A stretch of DNA of 64,000 bases from Colwellia sp. Arc7-635 (GTDB taxonomy: Bacteria; Pseudomonadota; Gammaproteobacteria; Enterobacterales; Alteromonadaceae), in the NCBI RefSeq assembly GCF_003971255.1, contig NZ_CP034660.1, positions 434,001-498,000 of the forward strand, written 5' to 3'. The position numbers and the translations under genes were made by a program. Numbering within the stretch: position 1 is the stretch's first letter; every line of letters starts with the position of its first letter. Below the pieces are notes generated by a model that was given only the letters and a program-made list of their open reading frames with translations, was not told where the DNA came from and ran no database searches. Shown piece by piece: positions 36,829-44,478 of this stretch.

Positions 36829-37551
36829 ATGAATCGTTCTGTCGAAATTACAGAGAATAGTTTTTTCTCAATATTCTCTGATGCGGTTTTACTTTATGAT
36901 CTCTCAATCAGAGAAAATAATGAACATATCAAAAATACCCTATCAAAATCTTGTATCTTATCTGTAAATTATGCACTAGAGGCTGCCGCAAACTCATTTT
37001 TGACATCAGTAGATATTAATTCAAAAATTAAAGAGCAAGTTGATAAATTCTCAACCTTAGATAAGTTCGACTTTATTCTTCAGTGGCATAAAGATTCATC
37101 ATTGCCACGTGGAAATAATGAAACACAAATAGTTAAAAAATTAATAGATAAAAGGAATAAACTAGTTCATCCCAAAGTAAAGGTTATAAAAACTAATGTA
37201 ACTACAACTACTGGCGATGAGAATATTGCTTATTACCATAAAGACGAACAAGACAATTACAAAAATAAGTGTCAAGTCACCAAAATGTCACTTAATTCAT
37301 CAATGTATTCAACTGAAGATTCATTAATAGCATTAAAAGCTCTTGTTAATTTTTTGAATGAATTTGTTGAGAACTGGTGGGGTATTGATATTGAGTATTC
37401 TGAGTTGTTCCTTATGAAATCATGGAATGGTTCTATACAAGCAAATTCAATTATGTATGAAAAAAAAGAATTAGAAATTGTGTTAAAACATAACAACGAT
37501 TTAAATATTAAATTTGCAGGGCTATACGGTATATTAGAGCAGTTCGCATAA
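36829..37551 (+). CDS. Cassette 2 protein with HEPN-like motif
   Basis: 240 residues, mainly helical in the first half. LIDKRNKLVHPKV near residue 105 contains RNKLVH, the Rx4H motif of HEPN-fold RNases, within a helix that fits. The C-terminal half is unrecognised. No antitoxin-like partner in the cassette. ATG 36829 is chosen because AAGGAG precedes it; ATGs at 36805 and 36811 are in frame. The cassette was separated from attC 1 by the IS. The stop overlaps its attC. Confidence 0.65.
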   Translation: MNRSVEITENSFFSIFSDAVLLYDLSIRENNEHIKNTLSKSCILSVNYALEAAANSFLTSVDINSKIKEQVDKFSTLDKFDFILQWHKDSSLPRGNNETQIVKKLIDKRNKLVHPKVKVIKTNVTTTTGDENIAYYHKDEQDNYKNKCQVTKMSLNSSMYSTEDSLIALKALVNFLNEFVENWWGIDIEYSELFLMKSWNGSIQANSIMYEKKELEIVLKHNNDLNIKFAGLYGILEQFA

Positions 37552-37641
37552 CAAGTTGCTTAAACGGACACAAACAGCTGGCTGTGCTCGTACCTCGCTA
37601 TTATAGCCAGCCATTTTTAGCCGCTTAGCAAAGCGTTATGT
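37546..37641 (+). repeat. attC site 2
   Basis: R'' GCATAAC at 37546-37552 overlapping the stop codon, central palindrome GGCTGTGCTCG...TATAGCCAGCC, R' core GCGTTATGT ending at 37641. Confidence 0.88.
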
Positions 37642-37653
37642 GCAAATGGAGTC

Positions 37654-38253
37654 TTGAGCATGAAATTTTTATTACCGGTTTTAATTATTCTTTTTACTGG
37701 CTGTGCTACTACAACAAAATCACCTCAGAGTTTAAATTGGTCTGGAAATATTGCATACGAACAATTGAAGTATGAAGTCGCCAAAGATTATTACGAATCG
37801 GCAATTGAATTGGCTAAAAATTCAAATGATAAAGAATACCAATCAATTGCGATGTATGGTTTAGCTAAAACTGAAGGTCGGTTATGTAATTTTTCTCAAG
37901 CAGAATATTTATTGAAAGAATCTATACAAATCAGGAATGAGCTTTTTGATACTGGTAATGCAAAAATAACACAAAACATCTTCGAACTTGGTCGTATTTA
38001 TATTGCTCAAGAAAAATGGGATTTGGCTTCCATTCAATATAATAAAGCAATTCCGATGCTAGAAAAATTTGATATGGAAACATTAGATCCTATTGGGTTA
38101 TCAAATTTATTGGAAGAGTATTTCCAAGTGTTAGATCAAACGTTTACCGAAAAGGCTCATTCAATAAACTTGAAAATTGGTGAGTTAAGAAAAAACAATC
38201 CAAACGAAAAAGCTAGGTATATTAGCAATCTATATTCGAAAGATTGCACATAA
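37654..38253 (+). CDS. Cassette 3: TPR lipoprotein
   Basis: 199 residues. Signal peptide with lipobox FTGC near residue 14, so a membrane-anchored lipoprotein. About three tetratricopeptide-like repeats follow (AYEQLKYEVAKDYYESAIEL, EYLLKESIQIRNELF, ELGRIYIAQEKWDLASIQY). Likely a scaffold for protein contacts at the envelope. Similar in plan to the cassette 6 protein. Confidence 0.8.
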   Translation: MSMKFLLPVLIILFTGCATTTKSPQSLNWSGNIAYEQLKYEVAKDYYESAIELAKNSNDKEYQSIAMYGLAKTEGRLCNFSQAEYLLKESIQIRNELFDTGNAKITQNIFELGRIYIAQEKWDLASIQYNKAIPMLEKFDMETLDPIGLSNLLEEYFQVLDQTFTEKAHSINLKIGELRKNNPNEKARYISNLYSKDCT

Positions 38254-38348
38254 CAAGCCATTCAAGCAGGACTTTTAACAGTTGGCTAGGTTCCGCTTCG
38301 CTTCACATTTTAGCCAACAATTAAAAGCCTCTTAATGGGGCGTTAGTT
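38248..38348 (+). repeat. attC site 3
   Basis: R'' ACATAAC at 38248-38254 is the complement of this cassette's start GTTATGT at 37635. Palindrome TTGGCTAGGTTCCGC...TAGCCAA. R' core GGGCGTTAG ends the site. Confidence 0.9.
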
Positions 38349-38361
38349 GCTAAAGGGATTT

Positions 38362-38700
38362 ATGCGTACTCTTCAAATTTTAGGATTCATATCTGCAGTA
38401 GCAGGAATATTATTAACTTATGTTTTCTTGGCTCCAATCGAATCCGATACTTCCGCATCAGCGGCTGGTGGATCAGGAATTGGTCTTATGTTTATTGTGT
38501 TTCCTATCTTGTGCTTCTCCGCTTTAGCATTAATTCCATCATCGATAGCGCTACTAAATACAAAAATTCGGGTTAATAATTACTTTTCAGGTAAGTTCTG
38601 GCATTGTTTATGGGGTCTAAATAGTATAATTTCTATATCCTATCTATTTGTTATAATTTATTTTTGTTACCTATTTCTGGTTCAGAGTACTAGCAACTAA
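38362..38700 (+). CDS. Cassette 4: small integral membrane protein
   Basis: 112 residues with about three hydrophobic segments (TLQILGFISAVAGILLTYVF, GIGLMFIVFPILCFSALALI, ISISYLFVIIYFCYLF). No family recognised. ATG 38362 follows AAAGGG at a good distance; a TTG at 38347 in frame falls inside the attC core. Confidence 0.7.
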   Translation: MRTLQILGFISAVAGILLTYVFLAPIESDTSASAAGGSGIGLMFIVFPILCFSALALIPSSIALLNTKIRVNNYFSGKFWHCLWGLNSIISISYLFVIIYFCYLFLVQSTSN

Positions 38701-38790
38701 CAAGCAAATCAACAGGACTAAAAACAGCTGGTTTTGCTCCTGTGTCGCTATTTTACCAGCTATTTTTAGCCCGTTATTTGGGCGTTATAT
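38695..38790 (+). repeat. attC site 4
   Basis: R'' AACTAAC at 38695-38701 complements this cassette's start GTTAGTT. Palindrome GCTGGTTTTGCTCC...TACCAGC. R' GCGTTATAT. Confidence 0.9.
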
Positions 38791-38809
38791 GCATGCGATG
38801 GTTCTAGCT

Positions 38810-39274
38810 ATGAGATTATTTCTAATCATTTTAAGTTTACTTCCACTAAGTTCCTGCATATCTTCTGTCGGTCTGATTGGCTGTGGAGCTTCAGCTGCAA
38901 GTATGCCATCTTCAGATCCAGTCGTTTTCTCTGCTTCAGCAAATGTTGAAACATCCTCTGGTACTATAAGTGATACCGTAGCTTACACTTGCAAAGTAAA
39001 GGAACGTAATTGTACAGGTGTCGGTTGGGGAAGGATTTGGGAAGAAAAGGAAGAGTTATTTTTTATAGTGAAATTAAGTAACAGTTACTTTGCTTCTATA
39101 TCAACACCATCATGTCGGCTTTCAGCTGACATGATAAAGAATGATAATTATGGTTATACCGAAATAATTACCGTGTATGATTCAAGTACAAATGAACAAG
39201 TTTATCGTGCTACAGCAAACAATAGTGATTTAAAAAAATTCAATTTTCAGTCACTGTCTGTCAAAGTTGAATAA
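38810..39274 (+). CDS. Cassette 5: lipoprotein, unknown
   Basis: 154 residues from ATG 38810 (ATGs at 38789 and 38798 are also in frame). The N-terminus MRLFLIILSLLPLSSC is a lipoprotein signal with Cys at 16. The mature part is a beta-rich domain with paired cysteines (YTCKVKERNCTG, TPSCRL). No family recognised and no clear ribosome-binding site. Confidence 0.7.
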   Translation: MRLFLIILSLLPLSSCISSVGLIGCGASAASMPSSDPVVFSASANVETSSGTISDTVAYTCKVKERNCTGVGWGRIWEEKEELFFIVKLSNSYFASISTPSCRLSADMIKNDNYGYTEIITVYDSSTNEQVYRATANNSDLKKFNFQSLSVKVE

Positions 39275-39275
39275 T

Positions 39276-39373
39276 GCTATAAGGCATTTAAACGGAACTA
39301 AAACAGTTGGTTAGGTTCCGCTTCGCTTCACATTGTAACCAACAATTTTAGTCTGCTAAATGCGGAGTTATAT
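39276..39373 (+). repeat. attC site 5 (degenerate R'' box)
   Basis: Starts with GCTATAAG where ATATAAC would be expected; central palindrome TTGGTTAGGTTCCGC...GTAACCAA is intact and nearly the same as attC 3. R' core GAGTTATAT instead of GCGTTATAT. Confidence 0.75.
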
Positions 39374-39391
39374 TTTCAAGGAGGATTGGCG

Positions 39392-40009
39392 TTGCGTCAT
39401 ATCATAGTAATTCTTACATTAATTTCACTTGTTGGCTGTGCTGCTGCATTAGTCCCGTATACAAGCGACCCTAAACAAAAAATATCGGATGCCTATTGGC
39501 TTTTTGATAATAAGCAAAGAGCATTGCCTGCACAAAAACTAATACTAGAGGCAATTGAGATATATCAAAAAGATAATAATAAATCAGGTCTTGCTGAAGC
39601 ATACGTGGCTTATGGTGTTTTCTTAAGGTCATATGCAGTTGATCAGTATAGTGAACGCTATAAAGAAACAGGTTTTAATAATGGTCAGTTCTCATTTAAA
39701 GACAGATATAAAATCTCTATTGAGTATTTCGATAAATCTATAGCGATTTATGAACAAAAAGAAGAGTATGATAACTTAACAAACACCTATCTACATATGG
39801 GGTTCACCTACCTAACGAATGAAAATGTTCAAAAAGGTTGTGAGATGTTTATCAAAAGCTTAGACATGAATAAACTCTTTATGAGTAAAAATCCAGATGC
39901 CAAATTGAGCTTAGGTGGTTTTGAGTCTTACAAGGATTATATCGATAATAAGATGCAGCTAGCTAAATGTGATCTTCCCCCGATAAAATGGACACCAAAA
40001 TCTAACTGA
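39392..40009 (+). CDS. Cassette 6: TPR-like lipoprotein
   Basis: 205 residues. Lipobox LVGC near residue 14, then helical TPR-like repeats (QKLILEAIEIYQKDNNKSGL, ISIEYFDKSIAIYEQKEEYD, GCEMFIKSLDMNKL). TTG start at 39392 sits 7 bp after AAGGAGG; a TTG at 39386 is too close to it. Parallel in design to the cassette 3 lipoprotein. Its attC is missing and replaced by transposase remnants. Confidence 0.78.
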   Translation: MRHIIVILTLISLVGCAAALVPYTSDPKQKISDAYWLFDNKQRALPAQKLILEAIEIYQKDNNKSGLAEAYVAYGVFLRSYAVDQYSERYKETGFNNGQFSFKDRYKISIEYFDKSIAIYEQKEEYDNLTNTYLHMGFTYLTNENVQKGCEMFIKSLDMNKLFMSKNPDAKLSLGGFESYKDYIDNKMQLAKCDLPPIKWTPKSN

Positions 40010-40023
40010 AGATGAGGTTTCTT

Positions 40024-40179
40024 ATGCCCAAGTACAACAATCCAAGACGAACTTGGGAGTATTCAAACGATGCTGTTCAACTGAGTTTTGTGAACTTTAA
40101 TCAGGCCACCCATAGTAACTTCTCTATATTCCACTCAATAAACTACGCTTCATTTACCCTTGGTGACTGTCATGGCTAA
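40024..40179 (+). pseudogene. Remnant of an IS3-family OrfA transposase
   Basis: The frame opens MPKYNNPRRTWEYSND-AVQLS, the start of IS3-family OrfA proteins common in this group (usually NEFKVKAVQLS), with about four residues deleted and similarity lost after VQLS. 51 codons in all. Broken copy. Confidence 0.6.
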
Positions 40180-40240
40180 ACCTCGTTCACAACAAATAAG
40201 TTTATCAGATACGCCTAATTATTTATCATATGTGGCATAG
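40172..40240 (+). pseudogene. Remnant of a Y1 (REP-associated/IS200-like) transposase
   Basis: MAKPRSQQISLSDTPNYLSY resembles the N-terminus of Y1 REP-associated transposases (MARPRxxQISLxDTPYYH) and stops after 22 codons. It overlaps the end of the OrfA remnant. Confidence 0.5.
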
Positions 40241-40277
40241 TTAAGCTTTTTCTGAATAGTCATCCTAAAGGAGTAGT

Positions 40278-41168
40278 ATGAATAATTTTGATAAGGTTTA
40301 TTTTAAAAGCAAAGTTGTGGGTAAACTGTCATCTCAAAGCCTAAGTGAGCTGAAATCCACCTTGCAGGACATTGAAAGTGGTAAAAAAAAGTTAAAAATA
40401 AAAATAGCTTCTGCTACTAATATTTTCAAGTCTGCCGAATCGCAACTTAATTGGATTAACTGGTTCCCTTTAAAACTTCTATTTAAAGAGAAAATATTAC
40501 TTAAAAAGCAAACCATTCTGAGTTTTAAAGATGACTTAAATGCTTTAATAGTAGATTACGAAAAACACCAACTTGGCTTAGATATTTCTTTAACTGACCG
40601 ACTAGAAGCTGCTTTTGGTACTCTAGATGATAAGTTTTCAGAAATTATGTCAACGAAAAAAATATGGGATGTTACTACATCACAAAGAGTTGATAGGGTA
40701 ATAGAAAGAACAACTGCAAATAATACTATCGAACGTAAATCTGTTGCTCTTAAAAGGTCGGATATCTCAAAAATTTTATGCGATTATAAAGCGCTTCACT
40801 TTGAAAATGCTAATGGTGGAGATTTAAACTTTTTTCCGCAATTTATATTTATAGAAAATAATAATGACTTTGCGTTAGTTGACATATTAGACATTGATGT
40901 TCATTACACTTTAGTAAGCTTTATCGAAAGTGAGGGTGTACCAAGTGATACAGAGGTTGTAGACCATACATGGGCTAAAGCAAATAAAAATGGTGATAGA
41001 GATAAACGTTTTGCTGATAATTATCAAATCCCAGTAGTTGAGTATGGTGAGCTTCATTTTAAATCTAAATCAGGAATTAATGAGGTTTATATGTTTAGTA
41101 ATCCTGAACCAGTAATTGCTTTTAAAAAAATGTTTGATGAGTACAAACAAGTATTGGCTAACACATAA
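40278..41168 (+). CDS. Cassette 7 protein, unknown
   Basis: 296 residues, no signal peptide. An N-terminal helical region (about 1-110; a short apolar patch NWINWFPLKLLF near 52) is followed by an alpha/beta C-terminal part (IFIENNNDFALVDILDIDVHY). No family recognised. AAAGGAG precedes ATG 40278. The cassette may open at GTTAAGC, 40240. Confidence 0.65.
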   Translation: MNNFDKVYFKSKVVGKLSSQSLSELKSTLQDIESGKKKLKIKIASATNIFKSAESQLNWINWFPLKLLFKEKILLKKQTILSFKDDLNALIVDYEKHQLGLDISLTDRLEAAFGTLDDKFSEIMSTKKIWDVTTSQRVDRVIERTTANNTIERKSVALKRSDISKILCDYKALHFENANGGDLNFFPQFIFIENNNDFALVDILDIDVHYTLVSFIESEGVPSDTEVVDHTWAKANKNGDRDKRFADNYQIPVVEYGELHFKSKSGINEVYMFSNPEPVIAFKKMFDEYKQVLANT

Positions 41169-41267
41169 TGCTAACAATAACTTCAAACGGAAAAAATACA
41201 GTTGGTTGTTTTCACTCTGTTCAACATTTTAGCCAGCTACAAATTTTCCCTTAACGAGGCGTTAGCT
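41169..41267 (+). repeat. attC site 7
   Basis: R'' TGCTAAC at 41169-41175, palindrome with GGTTGTTTTCAC...TAGCCAGC (less perfect than the others), R' core GGCGTTAGCT. Confidence 0.8.
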
Positions 41268-41272
41268 ACCCT

Positions 41273-41653
41273 ATGATTCCTCGCATTATGCTGAAAATAT
41301 CGAATATTATTAAGCCATTCAGATGGTTGGTGTTTTCGTGCTTAATATTATTTTGTTTTTTGGCTTATCAGTTTCTTCCCAGAGCCCCAGAAGGTGGCAG
41401 TATTGGTTACACTGAGCTGCCACACATATTGATAATGTTTGGCGTTTTTTGGTCAGCTTCTCTTTTTTGTATATTAATCTTTTGTAGGGGAGTTCCAGTA
41501 AAGCCGAAACAACATCTTGGTTTTATTACAAAAGCTCGTTACTATTTTAAATTAACTTTGACTTGGTATATTTCTATTTTTATGGCGCTTTACTTGTGTG
41601 GCCTAATATTTGGAACTACCTCTTATTTAGTAAAAAGTGTACTGGGTAGCTAA
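41273..41653 (+). CDS. Cassette 8: small integral membrane protein
   Basis: 126 residues with about three membrane segments (WLVFSCLILFCFLAYQF, ILIMFGVFWSASLFCILIF, WYISIFMALYLCGLIFG). No family recognised. ATG 41273 is only 9 bp into the cassette and has no ribosome-binding site. Confidence 0.65.
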   Translation: MIPRIMLKISNIIKPFRWLVFSCLILFCFLAYQFLPRAPEGGSIGYTELPHILIMFGVFWSASLFCILIFCRGVPVKPKQHLGFITKARYYFKLTLTWYISIFMALYLCGLIFGTTSYLVKSVLGS

Positions 41654-41654
41654 C
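41648..41654 (+). repeat. Truncated attC at the right end of the array
   Basis: AGCTAAC complements this cassette's start GTTAGCT, so it is the R'' box of its attC, but the palindrome and R' core that should follow are gone. Right boundary of the array. Confidence 0.65.
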
Positions 41655-41716
41655 AATATACTATGGTTATTTTTCCATACAATATCTAACGTGAAGTCAT
41701 TGTTACTACATTGAGA

Positions 41717-42607
41717 CTAATCCAATAAAACACGCTCACGAATGAAAGTCATAATTGCGCTTTTGATATATTTACTGCGATTGTTTTCTAGAGAGTGTCG
41801 GTTCTGGCATAAATACAGAGTTTCATCCACGCCATTATTCAATGAATGTATGGTGATGTCTTCTGGCCTGTTAAAGGCATTGGCAGCGTGCAAGGGCAGT
41901 ACAGTAAAGCCGAGTCCTCGGCTGACCGGTTCTAAAATTAAACTTATTTGATTAGAGAAACCACAGGTTTCAAATTGACTAATGTGCTCAAACTGATGAT
42001 AGTTTTTACTCAACAGTAATTGCGCGTGATGCTCACCATCAGGATGGCCGATAAAACCCAATTTAATCAATTGTTGCCACGTTATAGCGGTAATCTTATT
42101 CGAAGTGACTAATACCAATGGCTCTACAGCAACTTTTTGGCTGACAATATTGGGCGTTTTACTGAGTTCGGTGACTAAGCCAATATCAATTTTACGTTCA
42201 AGTAAGTCTTGTTCTATATTTTTATTTGGCGCGAACCGGTAATCAATAGCAAGTGCTGGATGTTGTTGTTGAATATCGAGCATATAGGGATAAAGCTTTA
42301 AGCCCACACTGCCTGGTGAAGCAATTTTTACTGTGCCGATATAAGGATCGTCTTGTTTGATAGCCTTCTCAAGCTCGGCAGACCCCTGCAATAAATGCTG
42401 CCCTTGTCGGTGTAACTTTATACCGGCGTCGGTCAATGAAAATGATTTACCTTCGCGGATAAGTAAAGGCGTATTCAATTGTTGTTCTAGCTTTTTCACC
42501 TGTTGGCTGACCCCAGATTGGGTCATAAAAAGCTGCTCTGCTGTTTTAGTGAAGTGGCCAACGTCAACTAACGTACAAAATGTTTTTAACCAGACAAGAT
42601 TTATCAT
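41717..42607 (-). CDS. LysR-family transcriptional regulator
   Basis: 296 residues. N-terminal winged helix-turn-helix (FTKTAEQLFMTQSGVSQQVKKLE near 20-42), then the type II periplasmic-binding-like effector domain (GTVKIASPGSVGLKLYPYML near 92). Divergent from the VOC protein gene, with a 94-bp shared region, so that gene is the probable target. Effector unknown. Confidence 0.92.
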   Translation of the reverse strand: MINLVWLKTFCTLVDVGHFTKTAEQLFMTQSGVSQQVKKLEQQLNTPLLIREGKSFSLTDAGIKLHRQGQHLLQGSAELEKAIKQDDPYIGTVKIASPGSVGLKLYPYMLDIQQQHPALAIDYRFAPNKNIEQDLLERKIDIGLVTELSKTPNIVSQKVAVEPLVLVTSNKITAITWQQLIKLGFIGHPDGEHHAQLLLSKNYHQFEHISQFETCGFSNQISLILEPVSRGLGFTVLPLHAANAFNRPEDITIHSLNNGVDETLYLCQNRHSLENNRSKYIKSAIMTFIRERVLLD

Positions 42608-42701
42608 AACGAAACGTACTCATGATTATAATTAATGATAATTTTTTATAATCTATGCTGTTGGCTATACTTTGTCCATCAAATTAATTGAGGTTATTCA
42701 A

Positions 42702-43205
42702 ATGAGCAAAGCATACCCAAGAACATTTTCACATATTGGTATATCAGTACCGAGCGTAGAAAAAGCGGTAAAGTTTTATACGGAAGTTTTAGGTTGGTAT
42801 TTAATTATGGAGCCAACAGAGATTCTAGAAGACGACAGTGCTATTGGAGAAATGTGTACTGATGTTTTTGGCGCAAATTGGGAGAAATTCAAAATTGCCC
42901 ATATGTCGACAGGAGATCGTATCGGTGTTGAATTATTTGAATTTAAAAATCAGCAAAACCCTGAAAATAATTTCGAATATTGGAAAACAGGTGTATTTCA
43001 CTTTTGTGTTCAAGATCCAAACCTTGAAGAGTTAGTGGAACAAATCGTTGCTGCTGGCGGTAAAAAACGTATGGCAGAGCCACGCTATTATTACCCAGGT
43101 GAAAAACCTTACCGTATGATTTACATGGAAGACCCTTTTGGTAACATCTTAGAAATTTATAGCCATAGTTATGAGTTAACTTATGCGCAAGCTGCTTATC
43201 AGTAA
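42702..43205 (+). CDS. VOC-family protein (lactoylglutathione-lyase-like)
   Basis: 167 residues, one complete VOC pair: TFSHIGISVPSVEKAVKFYT near 8 with the first metal His, FHFCVQDPNLEEL near 104 with another, and YMEDPFGNILEIYSHSYE near 144 with the metal Glu. Probably an active metal-dependent isomerase or dioxygenase. ATG 42702 has GAGG upstream; an in-frame ATG at 42672 is less likely. Divergent LysR gene suggests induction by its substrate. Confidence 0.85.
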   Translation: MSKAYPRTFSHIGISVPSVEKAVKFYTEVLGWYLIMEPTEILEDDSAIGEMCTDVFGANWEKFKIAHMSTGDRIGVELFEFKNQQNPENNFEYWKTGVFHFCVQDPNLEELVEQIVAAGGKKRMAEPRYYYPGEKPYRMIYMEDPFGNILEIYSHSYELTYAQAAYQ

Positions 43206-43227
43206 AAAGTCATTCTTAGTTCCCCCT

Positions 43228-43257
43228 AACCCTATCGCATTTGCCATAGGGTTTTTA
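43228..43257 (+). terminator. Rho-independent terminator after VOC gene
   Basis: AACCCTAT and ATAGGGTT arms, ten-base loop, then TTTTA. Confidence 0.88.
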
Positions 43258-43274
43258 TCATGCATATAAATTAT

Positions 43275-43303
43275 TGATCTTTGCACCCGACACCTTCGTA
43301 TTA
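43275..43303 (+). promoter_or_regulatory. ECF sigma (ChrR-linked) promoter before the small-ORF operon
   Basis: TGATCT-N16-CGTATTA, 27 bp before ATG 43331. Same spacing as at 47926. Confidence 0.7.
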
Positions 43304-43330
43304 GTTACAAACAGTCGACGGAGATTTATT

Positions 43331-43597
43331 ATGCAATCAAATTCAACCCCATATTTACGACCAACCATATTGGCTATTGCTGACTCAAGACATTACTTAG
43401 TTGGCGCGGTTGATGCCGATGATAATTTTATTGGTTTAGAACAAGCTACTGCTGAAGTTGTTGATTCGTTAGTGGCAGCGAAAGCTTATCTGCGCCGTAA
43501 TAATGTTTCTTCGGCATTGCTCGAAATACAAAGTGCTTACGATGAAATGTGCGGTCAATCTAGTAGTGGTCGCTATCGTGAGCAGATCTCTTTTTAA
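43331..43597 (+). CDS. Small conserved-looking protein, unknown
   Basis: 88 residues, soluble: a beta hairpin start (TILAIADSRHYLVGAVDADDNF) and a helical second half. No family firmly recognised. ATG 43331 with GGAG upstream; a longer frame from 43274 would span the promoter. First gene of a three-gene operon. Confidence 0.7.
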   Translation: MQSNSTPYLRPTILAIADSRHYLVGAVDADDNFIGLEQATAEVVDSLVAAKAYLRRNNVSSALLEIQSAYDEMCGQSSSGRYREQISF

Positions 43598-43599
43598 TC

Positions 43600-43863
43600 A
43601 TGAAAAATAATAATGTAGCATTAACTGACTTATTGAGAGTGTTTAATGTCGTCACTACTCAAGGCATAAAAACTGATGGTAACTATCACTATCAGGGTAT
43701 AAATGCCTGGCATGATTTTGACGGCTACACCTGTTTTTTAGGCTATAAAGACTTAACCTTAACGCTGTTGTTTCACGGCCGTTATACCTTTGATTATCAA
43801 GAGCAGGAAACGCTAGATCTGTTTTTGTCTAAAGTAAATAAACTGGTGGCTGCAAAATCATGA
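43600..43863 (+). CDS. DUF3081 family protein
   Basis: 87 residues. WHDFDGYTCFLGYKDLTLTLLFHGRYTFDY near residue 37 is the DUF3081 core. Starts 2 bp after the previous stop and overlaps the next gene by 4 bp (ATGA). Function unknown; often near photolyase clusters in this group. Confidence 0.85.
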   Translation: MKNNNVALTDLLRVFNVVTTQGIKTDGNYHYQGINAWHDFDGYTCFLGYKDLTLTLLFHGRYTFDYQEQETLDLFLSKVNKLVAAKS

Positions 43864-44075
43864 ACAGAGTTAATCCTAAGGTACTACTGCATAGTAAGTG
43901 GACTAAATGCAGTGTTGAGAACAAAGAAAAACACTTTGTTATTACCAAAGTGGAATTTGATGAAGACAAAAATGTTATTGAGTGCCAGATCACCGCGGTA
44001 ATGAATAACAATGAATATGCGATAAATTGGCGTGATTTAAAACAGCCTTCGTTGTGGCGCTTTGGCTGGCAATAG
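43860..44075 (+). CDS. TIGR02450-family Trp-rich small protein
   Basis: 71 residues: NPKVLLHSKWTKCSVENKEKHF at the start, VIECQITAVMNN in the middle, and INWRDLKQPSLWRFGW at the end, the hallmarks of this tryptophan-rich family. Third gene of the operon under the ECF-type promoter at 43275. Confidence 0.9.
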   Translation: MNRVNPKVLLHSKWTKCSVENKEKHFVITKVEFDEDKNVIECQITAVMNNNEYAINWRDLKQPSLWRFGWQ

Positions 44076-44478
44076 TTAGAGCTACCGTTATGACTCAAGC
44101 GCTACGACTTATTACCACTTAGCTTTAGCTATTCGATTCGTTAAAGCTAAGTGAGCGTGCTATCCGTAGATTAATTGCCGTAGAGTAATTTGCCGTTGAT
44201 TAACTTAGCAGACTCAAGTCTCAAGGGTTATCGTAATTACAGGCTATAAAATTACTATACAGCCTCATTAAAAATCCTATTTTAAAACCTTAATACTCTA
44301 TCAAGCATCAGCTATATTTATAGCAAATATCCCTCCGATTACCTTAACTAAATAACATGTAATTAATCTTTTAAATTCAATTGATTGAGCTGAGAATGTT
44401 TGCTCAGCTAGAGCAGCTATTCATAGTCTAATGATCAAATAAACAGCTAGTTAATGGCATGAGTAATCACACAGTGCG
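44076..44478. other. Intergenic region between convergent TIGR02450 and DUF3429 genes
   Basis: About 400 bp. Holds a strong inverted repeat CACTTAGCTTTA (44116-44127) / TAAAGCTAAGTG (44142-44153), 41 bp after the stop, without T tract; probably the end of the small-ORF transcript. No gene seen. Confidence 0.5.

Larger units (their letters stand above)
34821..41654. mobile_element. Integron gene-cassette array without integrase (CALIN-like)
   Basis: Seven plus-strand ORFs are each followed by related imperfect palindromes of 90-100 bp with terminal (A/G)YYYAAC-like and GTTRRRY-like cores, that is attC sites. For several cassettes the first bases (after GTT) are the reverse complement of the R'' box of their own attC, as circular cassettes require: GTTAGGC/GCCTAAC, GTTATGT/ACATAAC, GTTAGTT/AACTAAC, GTTAGCT/AGCTAAC. 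No tyrosine recombinase IntI lies in the window, so this is either a cluster of attC sites lacking integrase or the far end of a chromosomal integron. Confidence 0.85.

Noticed and set aside
34821-41654. CRISPR array or simple repeat cluster
   Set aside because: Repeats are 90-100 bp imperfect palindromes separated by whole genes, with conserved end cores only; that is attC architecture, not CRISPR.
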